Source of the DNA: Axinella damicornis
Lineage: Eukaryota > Porifera > Demospongiae > Axinellida > Axinellidae
Assembly: GCA_963931865.1 (NCBI GenBank)
Contig: OZ007513.1
Span: 8,498,155 to 8,562,154 of the forward strand
DNA length: 64,000 nucleotides
Direction: 5' to 3'
Shown: piece after piece, positions 21,952 through 33,032 of the stretch
Layout: every line of letters starts with the position of its first letter
Numbering within the stretch: the stretch's first letter is position 1
The notes under the pieces: model-generated
Databases searched by the model: none
Seen by the model: the letters and a program-made list of their open reading frames with translations, nothing else
What the model was told of the DNA's origin: nothing
Translations under genes and position numbers: made by a program

Positions 21952-22043
21952 TAGCCTCGTTCCCAGTCCATTGCCCAGTTTTTCGTCGCTTACGGAGTAC
22001 TCTCAATTTTGTTCACATGTGGGAGAGCCTGGCAACGAGGCTA
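21952..22043. mobile_element. Foldback MITE (TAGCCTCGTTCCCAG family)
   Basis: TAGCCTCGTTCCCAGTCC at the left and GAGCCTGGCAACGAGGCTA at the right, about 90 bp, between the ISL2EU element and the first visible ODC-like exon. Confidence 0.85.
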
Positions 22044-22150
22044 CCAACTCAGAGAGTGTTTAACTTCACACGGTGCTGTATAATGATTGTAAATTCATTC
22101 CAAGTGATTATTAATTGTGACTGTATTGTGTTGTAAATTATTTGATGCAG

Positions 22151-25100
22151 GATGAAACAGCGTTCTACATGATGGATCTTGACCGTCTACTGAAACAGCA
22201 TCAGGATTGGGTGGAAGCAATGCCATCTGTAAAGCCTTACTTTTCCATGAAAACTAATCCGGACCCAGTTCTACTGAAGACCCTGGCAGCACTGGGAACT
22301 GGCTTTGATTGTGGAAACAAGGTACACCTTGATCTGTTGCATTTAAGCTCCTGACTTTATAGCCTCGTTCCCAGGCCGCGTGGGAGGAGAAAGACGGCCT
22401 GGTATCCACTGCTTGCGCATGCGCGAGCATTCCCAGAAAAACCTGGGAATTCGTTTTCGTTTGTAAATGGTCAGTAAAATTTATACGTATACGTCCGATT
22501 CACTTCCGTATCATCGAAAAGAAACAAGTGAGAAAGCGCTTTTTGTGCGTGTAAGGTGTCTGGAAACTTGCCACGCCGTCATTCATATATAAGTGCCCTG
22601 AGTTTCGGATTGACTGTCTTGACTTCACCTACGCAGGAACGGCAGGTAAACCATCGCCACTGTCAACAGACACGGCAGACATGAGAAGTAACTTACACAG
22701 ACGAGAACGCCAATCTTCACGCAATCCTACATCACTGAAGAGAGCAGCGGAATACTTGGGTCGCCCTTCTGAACGACGGATTCGACAGAAATGCGTTGCA
22801 CCAACTTTTTTGACTTGAGCGTGTACGTAGATTAGACCTTGAATATTAGGTCCGGATATGATCCACGTGGAATATCAACGTAAACCTTACAATTTTACGG
22901 AAATATACCGGAAACAGCGGCGCTTGCGCGAGCAGTGGATACCAGGCCGTCTTTTCTCCTCCCACACGGCCTGGGAACGAGGCTACTGACTTTAGTGCTA
23001 CCATAGTCGTGCATCAGCGCAGGTCACTTAATAAGTGCTGGTTCGCTGTTAGGCTCAGGTTAGGCTCTTGCCCCATGATTAAGTGCAGAGGTCTTCTTCC
23101 AGAAACTCTGTCATTTTCAATCCTTCAGACTTGAAAAGCAGTAATTCCAAATGAAGCACATTTCTAAATAGGAAGTTATTCATCTTTTTATAGGCGCACA
23201 TTTTCTTCCTGTGGGGATATAGGCGCATGCATGCAACACACAACTACAGTATAATTGGGGATACTGTTTAGCTCTGGGAGACTGCATGTAGGTGGATGGC
23301 GGAACTTCATCATCAAAGTGAACATTCTAACAGCCTCATTCTCATGCTGATTTCCCACGCAACACATATGGTCAGCCATTCAATTGGCTAACCAGAATTG
23401 GCATGCCACTCCTCTATACGACCACATGGATGCATTACTGCCTAGCGATGATTTTTTGGAGTCACTCATGGCTACCTTCTGGTCAGCCAAGGATGTGGAA
23501 ACTAGGTCAATGAAAGCAATATAACAAGTGCACACACATCTTTGAATACATTATTCCAATCATCCATTACAGTAGCCTCATTCCCAGGCCTTCTACACCC
23601 CAGTCTTTGATAACTCACAGTACGAAAAAGGAGGGAGAAGGCCCGGGGAATCTTACCACGTGATCCATGGCACAAACAGCTTACTCTAAGCAAGCCTAAC
23701 TCATCGCTTTACATACTTCCTGCCGGACCAATAACCACTTCGAAAAGATTCATTCATTCATAAGCACCTTCTTCCCCGAGTCATCCTGCTCCTCACGAAT
23801 GTGGGAGACCACCTCCAAGTGCAAGAACTCGAACAGACACTGGCTGGATTCTGCCTCACATTCTTGTCCACAGCTACTGAGAAGCTAGCTATAGAGATCT
23901 GAAACAAAGTTTGAAAGCTTACGTAACTGCTGGGCATTTTGTGCGCTTGTCACTCCACAGCCATTTGGAGTCATGCTTCTGTAGCGTAATTATTCTTCGT
24001 ATGCTCGATGTAGCTCTCTGTTGGTGCTTGTCCCATCTTAATAGCTAGCACAGAATGCAAGATCTGTCTCGTATATGACTTGACTGTATATAAGTGTACT
24101 TGACTTTGTTGTGTGTTCTTTTGTACGCCATATTTCAGGAGGAGATCCAGGCCATTCTTGACCTCGGGGTACCAACTGACAGGATCATGTTTGCAAACCC
24201 CTGCAAGCTGCTGTCCCACATTCAGTACGCTGCTGAGAACAATGTACAAATGGTGGCCTTTGACAGCGATGCAGAACTACGCAGAATCAAAAGTTACTTT
24301 CCTGCTGCCCAGTAAGTATGAGAATTGATATATGTTACAGAATAACTAGTTGAACACATGCACAGACGATCCTAGAGCAAAGCTCACGTGTTTGTTGTTC
24401 GGACAGCTTTGTGTACACATTCAACTGCCTTGAGAATCAGAGATGAACTGTACCTTAGGCAGCTGCAGTGAAGAGGGGCTGCATAATGAGATTCAGTAGC
24501 TCTGTGAAGCCTTACCTATAGTCAAGTTGGTTGCTAAAATATTCAGAGGGCAAAGGTTGGGGAAGTTTAGACTTGACCACAAAGGGCACATATTAGAAGC
24601 CCAAAGGGCACAGTGCCTTTAGGTCCAGCAGGAACACTGCATAGTTAGGTAGCTGCAGACGTTTGCACACATTGTTGGTGTGCTCATTGTCCCCCCAAAA
24701 ATTGTAACTACATGTACATTTGTAGAGAATGGCAAGAGTCTGTTCTTGCTTCAAGCTTTCTCATCGTGTGATTGGTGCTCTCTCGACCTTTGACCTCAGC
24801 ATCTCACGTGTATTCTTCTTCCGACAACGTTCTACTGTAAACAGTACTCTGCCTTTATTTCAGTGCTACAGGGCAAGAGTCCATAACTTTTGAAATGTCT
24901 CATTTTGTACAGGCAGTGTTTGTGCTGCTAACAGTGATATACATCATTTGTAACTTCCCTTGGGGCAAGGAAACTGTCTTCTCTAGCACGGCATTTGGGA
25001 GTACTGGCCTCAACTAGCCAACACCGGATTGTTCTAGAAGCTGAACTATGTGCTTAGTATCAAGCTTAGGTCTGACATGCCTTGGGCTCCATGAAATTGA

Positions 25101-28100
25101 TGAATGCATGCAAACAGCCAAACACTGGCCACATAGAGGTGGTTGAATAGGGCCCAAGTGATTGGCCAGTTTTGCCCAATGTGATTGGCCAATTTGAAAT
25201 CAACATTGCATTAATTGGACATCCAACCTGTATCCCTGCATCTTGTTACGTTATTAATTATAATGACATGTAGCTCTATAACACATTTTGACATTGACTT
25301 TGCCATACACCACGGAGTGAAGCCATGGCTGTCCTTTGACAACTGTTTAACAACTTCTCTTATGTCATTCCGAGGGGCAACCGCACTCCTGGTAGCCGCG
25401 TTGCAACCTCATCTGCAGACGAGTGTATATTAATGGGGAGGCGAACACTCGGTTGTGACTCGCCGTACCGTAGTATCGCAATTCGTTCCAATTAACACAC
25501 ATGCCACGTGGCAACCACGCTCAGTCGATCGCGAGCAATGGCAACTGAAAGGAAGGCAAGACATTATCACAGCACTCACAACTTAGCCAGCACGGTGAGT
25601 TTCGGTGTATAAGCGTCAGTGAACGCCAGCGATCACGGCTGTGTGGTCAGAATCTTCGTGTGCCTTTCCTAAGAACGGTACTACCACTGGAAGTCGAAGA
25701 GAGCGCTCGATCAATGGCGGCCAACGGCGAGACAAAAGCGCTCATATCTCCACCACCAAGGTGAGTTTCAGCACCAACTTTTTACATTCAGGTCAGGGCA
25801 TGATAGCGATCACGGCGGTGTAGTCAGAATCTCTGTAGGCCAATCCTAAGTACTCGAACATTATATATTATATTGGATTATATTACGCGGCACAATTTTC
25901 CCCTACCAGGAGTGTAACTAGCAGGTATCCTTTGTCTTCATGTTGGAATCTCATCACACACGTAGCTCAAAGGGTCTGGCAGCTCATGAAGTGTACACAT
26001 ATCTTGTTCCACAATAAACTAGTCATCTATGCACACGGCCATCTTGATTTCAGACCCACACCTGCTTGTTATTCCAACAGTATCCAATCTTAAAACCAGG
26101 CTCTTTAGCAGCAAGTTATCGCCCTAGTTGTAATCTTCTTTAGCAGCTGCCTCACCCTCATCGAGGGCCAGTCCAAAGTTGTAACTGTGGCAGTGTTTGA
26201 AAAGTGCTTTGGTAATTTAAGGATCTGTTTCACCATTTCTCCCTGAAAGGCTTCCAACAGCTTGAGATCACCTTCAGACAGAATCCAGAACCATACATCA
26301 ATAGGCAGTACGCAGGTTTCCACAAGTGAGTGGACCCAGATCACCGAACCCTACCCTCATGTTTCAGGTGCTTCCAGTGCTACATTTCAGAGTATGATTC
26401 ACTTCTTTGGCCGGGTTACGTAATAACCTCAATACTAATGGATGGTACAGTGATCACCGTACCAGAAGAATCTTAATTTAATGCCTTCGTGTGCATGACC
26501 AGTGCCTCTGTGATACCCCATGATACCACAGTTTGCAGTGGCTGCACTGAATCGTTAGTGTAGTCTTGTGTTGGGGATAGGCGGTCACCTCTGGAAAGGG
26601 CTGATCATCATTTGGAGTGGAGATGGTGGATACCGAGATCATGTTGCCCCCGAGTGATTTCGAGTGTGAATGGGAAGTTATGTCCCCTCTCATCACATTC
26701 TTGAACACGGAACAAACTTCCCCAAATAGTTCCTCTTCATCCCAAAGTGTAGTTTGCAAATTAGGCCATTATACTAGCAAAAACAGAACGCTCTTGCGAG
26801 GGATTACCATTTGGTCGCCATGGGAAATGGAAAATGGAATGGACTATGGAATAAACACCCAGAAATAGTTTTCCTTGGCACTACCCGACTCTGCTGTACG
26901 GCCTTTTTACTAACCTCCTCATAGCCTCTGCCCCTGCATTCATGCATCCTCCTCAAAGTCTTAGGGGTCAAAGGTTATGTGGATATTTAATGAGCTTCAA
27001 CGGACACATTCTGTACTTGGCTCGTAGCCTTACCTGAATGCAGGAGACTTTTCGGAGACCGGACAGAGGGGAAAGGGATGAAAGAAGCTAGAACACAGTG
27101 TGAAATGGTGCCTTCTGTTGTACATAAAATTCCAATAGTCCATTCCATAATCCATTCCATAGTCCATTCCATAGTCCATTCCATAGTCCATTCCATAGTC
27201 CATTCCATAGTCCATTCCATAGTCCATTCCAGTGATTAGAGACGCCCAGTATGCGGTAGTGTACTGTTTCATACCCTGCAACATATTACTTCCTCGATAG
27301 TACGCAAGTGATGAGAGAGAGAGAAATTAATCCACAGAAAAAATTCTGGGACCAGCTGGAATTCAACCCAAGACCTTCTGGATACTAGTCAGATGCTCAT
27401 ACCATTAAGCCACTGGGCCCACGGCAGAGGAGCAGCACACAAGCTACATACACAGGCTTAGTGGTATGAGCATCTGACTAGTATCCAGAAGGTCTTGGGT
27501 TCGAATCCCAGCTGAATTTTTTCTGTGGATTAATTTCTCTCTCTCTCGTCACTTACTATCAAGCAAGCCCCTACTGAGCTTCAGTAATTATCAGCCATCT
27601 CACAATATTATGTCCTCGTTGTTATTACCTGGATCTGATGTACACACAGGTTGGTGGTGCGTATCGTTGCTGATGATCCTACTTCGCCATACCCTTTGGG
27701 GAGCAAGTACGGATGCACACTACCTGAAGCATACAAGCTCCTGGAAACTGCAAAGGAATTGGGAATGGATGTAGCGGGAGTATGGTAAGGAATGCATCAT
27801 CAGCTATGAAGTGAAACCTACCTTATAAGGTAACTATTGCCTTGTAAGGTAACTATTGCCTTATAAGGTAACTATTGCCTTGTAAGGTAACTATTGCCTT
27901 ATAAGGTAACTATTGCCTTATAAGGTAACTATTGCCTTGTAAGGTAACTATTGCCTTATAAGGTAACTATTGCCTTATAAGGTAACTATTGCCTTATAAG
28001 GTAACTATTGCCTTATAAGGTAACTATTGCCTTATAAGGTAACTATTACCTTGTAAGGTAACTATTGCCTTATAAGGTAACTATTGCCTTATAAGGTAAC

Positions 28101-31100
28101 TATTACCTTGTAAGGTAACTATTGCCTTATAAGGTAACTATTGCCTTATAAGGTAACTATTGTTTGTGGGTACTAATTTTAGCGAATTCAACCCGCAAAC
28201 AGTTTGTGACATCACATAAAGGTACGCTAATTGGAGCGAGCTATAAGCTAGCCACTGAAGTGGCGTGGGAAGGAGGCTAGCTGTATAGTATGCTATCCAT
28301 GTGGTGAGAGCAAAGCCTCAACATCAATCCAAAAAGTGAGTTTACCCTACCCGTTGCGCTATCCTACCCAGAGTCTCGCACGGGAGTCTGGCTACACGAG
28401 ACTAAAATGCTAAGCTTACCTGAGCAGTGAGGTTGCCGCTTGCTGAGGATGGGTAACACAACAGCCCTGGTAGTTAAAAATTAGCAGCTGCAATAATATA
28501 ACCTTAACTTAGATTGATCACATGACAGTTAAGCTAATGTTGATTCCTTGTAACCCACATTCAGCTTCCATGTGGGCTCATACAGCAAGGATCCGACTAC
28601 CTTCAAAGTGGCCCTTGAAATAACAGCCAAAATTTTCCAGTATGGTGAGAAACTGGGCTACCACCTGACTGTTGTTGATGTTGGTGGGGGGTTTCCTGCC
28701 TGTGCCGGACCAGCGGAGGAGGAGCTGTTCAAGAGGCAGGCTAGTGCCATCAATGAAGGCCTGCAGCAGTACTTCTCAGCCTACCAGAATCTCAAGATCA
28801 TTGGAGAGCCTGGTGCGTACGTATGTGTTAGTGTGCAAGCACCACCACTAATGAACGCAATCTTTGTGAGCATCAGAAGGCATACGGTATACATCTTGAC
28901 ACACGTTTGCAGAACCACTTCCGTCACATCACTGGATTTATGCGATAAGCGCAACTCCGGAAGACCTCAATGCAGCTACGGAAGGCCTAAACGAAGCTCT
29001 GGAAGATCAAAAAGCGAAGCTGCACTGTTTTTCGGAAACATAGGTACGTACAAATCCAACGCGCTTTGGAAGAAGCCTTCTGCATCTTCGGAAGAAAACT
29101 TCCGATTCTTGGAAGCATTTTGGTTTTCTGAAGAAGCCTTCTGATTTGTGGCAAAGCAGCACCGCAAATGCATATCGGAAAAGCGTTCCAAATCTTGATA
29201 TTAATTTAAAGACATGTACCGTCTATGCTAACAATCTGCTGGCCTTTTACGTCTACCTGTATGTCTTTCTCTGCTAGTGCCAACTCAATTTAAGTTGCCT
29301 ATAGCTCCCTCTGCACACATCTATGGCTATACTGAATGGGCAGAAGTTCAGTTATAAGCTGCTGGCGTAGGCAGTGGGCAATGTTCGGTCAACACTACCC
29401 TATTCTGATAACAAACTACGTATACAGTACGTAATTATCTTTGAAGATGACGCTGTTTGCAAAACCATTTCTGTCACTGCGCTGGATTTACACGACAAAG
29501 TAAGCTCCAGAAGACCTCCAGAAAACTTGAATGAAGATCTGTAAGCAAAGCTGCACTGTTTTGGGGGGAAACGTGTACTCTTCTTAAGAAGCCTTCTGCT
29601 TCTTTGGAAGATGCTTCCTGATTCTCAGAAGTACGTAGCCTTCTGATTTTTGGATGAAGCCACAAGCATGTTTCGGAAAAACATTCTGAAAGTTGGCATC
29701 AGACACATACCATATCTTTGACAAAATGTGGCATGATTCTTATGTTACCACAGGCACATACTTTTGTTGTTCCACCCACAACCTCATGGTTCGTGTCATT
29801 GGGAAGAGGGTGGTGAATAGAACCTCAGAAGATCCCAGTTCTGGTTTGTTCATGTACTACATCTCTGATGGTATCTACGGCAGCTTCAATATGGTCCTCC
29901 ACGGTTTTCCGCCACCAACACCTACTGTGATAAGGGTATTTGTGAATGTAGTGTAATTGAGTGATTCACATAACAACTATTGGCCTCCACATATATGTCT
30001 ATCAAGTAGCCTCGTACCCAGGCCCTCAAGTGGAACGTGGAAGTGGGCCTGGTGTCACTTGGCAAAATTCCCATATGTGCACAGTCAGCATAATTGCGTA
30101 AGCGATTACATTCCTTACTTGGATGCATTCAAAATCACGCAGAAGGTAGCTATTGGTGATGGCTAAGTAGAAAGTCCTTGCCAAGGAGCGACCAGAGGTG
30201 AGTCTTGAAGGCTAGAACAGTGGTTTTATCAAACGGCTACACTTTTCACGGGGTAAAGAATGTAATTACTACGCAGTAATTGGCAATGGATGAACGTGAT
30301 TCGCCTACCCGAAATCAAGACTGCTGAGCTCAGCACATACGGGAATTTTGCCAAGTGTCACCAGGCCCACTTCCACGTTCCGCCTGTGGGCCTGGGAACG
30401 AGGCTATCTATCAGGTGCCTGAGAGGGCATGTTCCTATGTAATACTAGTGGTAGCAGAATACCACACGAGAAGTTGACAACGTTGTTAGCACAACATCTA
30501 GCCCTTCTGTATGCCCTTCCCACTTTGAGAGGCAGTGCACACTTGCATTGATATGATATTATAGTATCTATGTGTTGTGTATATTTATGTACGCCATACC
30601 TTACACTGAGGTACTCAGGATGAAGTATTTCACTCTGAGTTCCAAGTAGCCTCATTCCCATGCTCTCTCTTTTGGAGAGAGAGCCTGGGAATGAGGCTAG
30701 GTTCCAAGTTTCATATACAGATTGTTTTTGTATACCTTGGCTACATAGCTCATTCACTGTACATTGTGTGTCACTGTGTGTGCAGGAAGATGAAAGCACT
30801 TCAAACGCTCAGTGTTTCAAGAGCACCCTTTGGGGACCATCTCTTGACAGCCACGATAAAGTTTATGATGCCATTTCTCTGCCAGAGGTAGACGTCGGTG
30901 AATGGCTCCGTATCAAAGACATGGGTGCCTACACGGAATCCTCAGCCAGCAAATTTAATGCGATGCAACCATCAAAGAATTACTACTGTGTGTCTGAAGC
31001 CAACAGGTAATTAGAGTGTCAGTAGTAGCCTCGTTCCCACGCGGCCTGCATGGGAACGAGGCTATGTCAGTAGTACAGTAGGTCTGACATCATTCATGCC

Positions 31101-32129
31101 TTCCCTGTCTATGAAATTGGAATCGGAAATCATGTGTGCCAACTTGTACTGCAGTAAAACCTCCATTAGTGAACCCTCCGAGATAGGGACACTAGACCTC
31201 TCAGTCTACAAGGACGTTTTTCAAGGTCCAAAATAACAACCAAAATTCATGACTGAGCAAGTTGAGCCAATTAACAAGTGCTATACCGGTTCCCAATGTG
31301 TCCTGTTGAGAGCTTTCACTGTATTTGCAATTGAGACAGAGACTTCCTAAGATGTAATATTGGCACCTAGATTGTGACTCTCATCCAGGGTAATGTGTTT
31401 GTTTCTGGCACTGGAGTAATACACAAATGGAGCTACGGTACTTGTCTTTAAAGCATTTGCAGAACCGTTTCCATCACAGTGCTGGATTTAAAGCGTTCCA
31501 AAGTAATGTCGGCATCAAATTAAAGATGCTTACAGTAGCATGCATGCATAAGCTCAGCAGTGGACCTGAATGGTCCCCATGCCTACTGGAGATGCGTCCT
31601 ATCACAAGAGTAATGCCACAGCATGTCTGAGACAGTTGCTAAACTGTAGCCTTGTTCCCAGGCCTCCACCCAGATTTTATCTCACAGCCATGGATGATTT
31701 TTCTCCATGGCTGCGAGATAAAATCTGGGTGGAGGCCTGGGAACAAGGCTAGCTAAACTGAGTGCTCTTGATCATTGAATGGTTGATTGCTACATTGCAA
31801 ATAGGCGGTTTAATTCTCTGCTGCTTATATCTGGTATTACAAAAGGCCTAGCTTTTCGGATCAAGACATGATAGTGTAGTGTCTCATTATCTCTTTACCA
31901 ACCATAAGAAACAGCTTAAAGAACCAAAAACCCTGTATTAAAGTATAACGCCTAGTATTAAACCCCCCATATAAATTCTTATGGGCTTATGGGAGCTCAT
32001 GTTGGCTTTTGCAGTCATTGGTTGGTAAAGAGTTATTTGAAGGGCAGGATATATAATTTTGTTAATTGATTTTGTATGACTTATTTTTGCAGCAAAAGAT
32101 TACAAGAATTTGGCATACCTTTGCAGTGA
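22151..32129 (+). CDS. Ornithine decarboxylase-like protein lacking catalytic Cys and a PLP Arg (possible antizyme-inhibitor type)
   Basis: Seven phase-compatible exons: 22151-22321, 24139-24311, 27650-27784, 28565-28812, 29754-29935, 30786-31006, 32093-32129 (stop TGA), giving about 388 residues. The fold-type III PLP decarboxylase pattern is clear: the PLP lysine in PYFSMKTN, GTGFDCGNK, ANPCK, FHVGS, GGGFPA, MYYISDGIYGSFN and MGAYT. Two residues needed by ornithine decarboxylase are changed. The Arg of EPGRYY (Arg277 in human ODC) is Thr in EPGTYF, and the catalytic Cys of WGPTCD (Cys360) is Leu in WGPSLD. Loss of the Arg is also seen in vertebrate antizyme inhibitor. The C-terminus ends 12 codons into the last exon, so the PEST degron tail of vertebrate ODC is absent. 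The N-terminal exon (about 30-40 residues) is not found; the ISL2EU element ends just upstream. A decayed or neofunctionalised paralogue is possible, but all frames are intact. Confidence 0.8.
22360..22985. mobile_element. Foldback MITE, about 626 bp, in the first ODC-like intron
   Basis: Left TAGCCTCGTTCCCAGGCCGCGTGGGAGGAG... with GGCCTGGTATCCACTGC; right GCAGTGGATACCAGGCCGTC ... CTCCCACACGGCCTGGGAACGAGGCTA. The unique core includes an open stretch around 22630-22800 with no recognised domain. Confidence 0.85.
23572..23652. mobile_element. Degenerate foldback MITE
   Basis: TAGCCTCATTCCCAGGCCTTC ... GAAGGCCCGGGGAA; the right end is incomplete. Confidence 0.55.
25370..25916 (+). mobile_element. 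MITE-like element (CACTCCTGGTAG ends), copy B
   Basis: Same structure as copy A at 2645-3156: GAGGGGCAACCGCACTCCTGGTAG at the left, CTACCAGGAGTGTAA at the right, and two internal ATG-plus-GTGAGT units (around 25537-25590 and 25713-25760). It lies in the second visible intron of the ODC-like gene, in gene orientation, so its splice donors could be used. Confidence 0.75.
26105..26344 (-). pseudogene. LINE reverse-transcriptase C-terminal fragment
   Basis: A minus-strand frame reads LVETCVLPIDVWFW, then LLEAFQGEMVKQILKLPKHFSNTA. This is the post-RT thumb-like pattern of many LINE polyproteins (a LE.FQ....ILRLPK..SN.A signature). Only the 3' end is present, inside an ODC-like intron. A Cys/His piece at about 26490-26530 (CSHCKLWYHGV, minus strand) may be another LINE remnant. 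Confidence 0.5.
27133..27232 (+). repeat. 12-bp tandem repeat (ATAGTCCATTCC), about 8 units
   Basis: Tandem ATAGTCCATTCC units with one ATA to ATAA-type variant. Each unit contains CATTCC, the core of TEAD/MCAT sites; function unproven. In the second visible ODC-like intron. Confidence 0.9.
27314..27545. repeat. Head-to-head pair of tRNA-derived SINE sequences
   Basis: The plus-strand half (27455-27512) has a tRNA-like A box (GCTTAGTGGTATGAGC), an anticodon-like loop CTAGTAT, and a B box with T-arm (TTGGGTTCGAATCCCAG). The left half (27352-27410) is its inverse. The pair is flanked by inverted TCTGTGGATTAATTTCTCTC tails. No acceptor-stem pairing is present, so these are SINE heads, not working tRNA genes; the AGT anticodon suggests a tRNA-Thr-like ancestor. 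Confidence 0.75.
27821..28162 (+). repeat. 18-copy, 19-bp tandem array containing 13 perfect CArG boxes
   Basis: Units of CCTTATAAGGTAACTATTG start every 19 bases from 27821 to 28144. Thirteen units hold CCTTATAAGG, which fits CC(A/T)6GG, the SRF/MADS-box CArG site; five hold CCTTGTAAGG, one base off. Each unit also contains AAGGTAACTAT, which resembles a 5' splice site. The array begins 36 bases after the donor of the third visible ODC-like exon (27784). Confidence 0.95.
28895..29200. repeat. Dispersed GAAG-rich repeat family, copy in an ODC-like intron
   Basis: Contains ACCACTTCCGTCACATCACTGGATTTA, AGCGAAGCTGCACTGTTT and repeated CTTCGGAAGA-type units. Related copies are at about 29455-29700, 31440-31520, 34860-35210 and 51915-52215, several ending near the phrase TTTAAAGA...TGTACC. 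Looks like one short interspersed family with an internal expanding (T)TCTTCTGAGAATCGGAA repeat. Confidence 0.65.
30007..30406. mobile_element. Foldback MITE, 400 bp, in an ODC-like intron
   Basis: Left TAGCCTCGTACCCAGGCCCTCAAGTGG with GTGTCACTTGGCAAAATTCCC; right GGGAATTTTGCCAAGTGTCACCAGGCCCACTTCC ... GGCCTGGGAACGAGGCTA. Arms of at least 70 bases. Confidence 0.9.
30647..30699. mobile_element. Short foldback MITE
   Basis: TAGCCTCATTCCCATGCTCTCTC then GAGAGAGAGCCTGGGAATGAGGCTA, about 85 bases before the sixth visible ODC-like exon. Confidence 0.85.
31647..31751. mobile_element. Near-perfect hairpin MITE, 105 bp
   Basis: TAGCCTTGTTCCCAGGCCTCCACCCAGATTTTATCTC is mirrored almost exactly by GAGATAAAATCTGGGTGGAGGCCTGGGAACAAGGCTA. 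In the last ODC-like intron. Confidence 0.9.
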
Positions 32130-32186
32130 CTTGCACAGAACAGTAAATTATAATATTGTAGTCTTGTATTGAATTGAGTTCAACAA

Positions 32187-32192
32187 AATAAA
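32187..32192 (+). terminator. Poly(A) signal of the ODC-like gene
   Basis: AATAAA 58 bases after the TGA stop of the last ODC-like exon. Confidence 0.65.
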
Positions 32193-32349
32193 TTGTCATT
32201 GTAGGCATGATTCCAATATAGGAAGCATTAACACATTTCCTCCATGGAAACCAGACTGGCCGGAATCCATAATTATTATTATGATTGTATAATTATTACA
32301 TAATTGCATGGCCAGGATCTGCATAATGACTATGATATTGCGATATCTA

Positions 32350-32906
32350 CTAGTCTCATTCCCAGACAGTTCATCCAGCACATAATTATATAAATTATAC
32401 TTATCACCAGATTATAATGTGATCCGTGCTGCATGGGGTTGGTTGCACGGGTCTGGGAACGAGACCAGATATTTCTACAGTCGTAGTGACATCTACGATT
32501 CATGGGCTTTCGATCTTTACAAATTTATATGCTGTAAACTGATCGATGGCACGTGAATCCATGACAATTCCAAGGAAGTAGACAATATCAGTCCACACCT
32601 GCAGTCTGTGGACTTGGCCTCTTCAAGGTTGGCAGGATCATGGCACAAAACCATCCAGATCGACATCCAACAAGTCAGCTAGTTTGGATGACTTATCTGG
32701 TAAACTGTATACCCTACTAATGCTGAGTAGGACATAAATTAATCAAGCAGTCAGTACGTCTTGACAACTATTTATAGTAAACTTTTCACCCTAACACAAG
32801 TCATGCATGCACAATGATCATTCATACTTCATGGCTCTTGCGACTGTGGATGTCAAGCTAGTCTCATTCCCAGGCCTTTCATCCAGGGGGGTCTGGGACC
32901 AAGACC
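32350..32906. mobile_element. Two degenerate TAGTCTC-type foldback elements between convergent genes
   Basis: 32350-32465 (CTAGTCTCATTCCCAGAC ... GTCTGGGAACGAGAC) and about 32857-32906 (CTAGTCTCATTCCCAGGCC ... GGTCTGGGACCAAGAC) lie in the roughly 850-bp gap between the ODC-like poly(A) signal and the AP3D1 stop codon. Nothing else is recognised in this gap. Confidence 0.7.
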
Positions 32907-33032
32907 AATGTCAAGCACCCTCATTCATTAGTGATGCACCCAATGTATGGAAGTCATTTCAGCAGCATTTACTCAAACCGTCCAGCAAACTACAAAATAC
33001 AATGCATACTTCTTACGCTAACAAATTTGTGT

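Noticed and set aside
27455..27512. Functional tRNA-Thr(AGT) gene
   Set aside because: D, anticodon and T arms are present but no acceptor stem can pair, and an inverted twin lies alongside; it is a SINE head.
27821..28162. CRISPR-like array
   Set aside because: No unique spacers; units are contiguous 19-bp tandem repeats in a eukaryotic intron.
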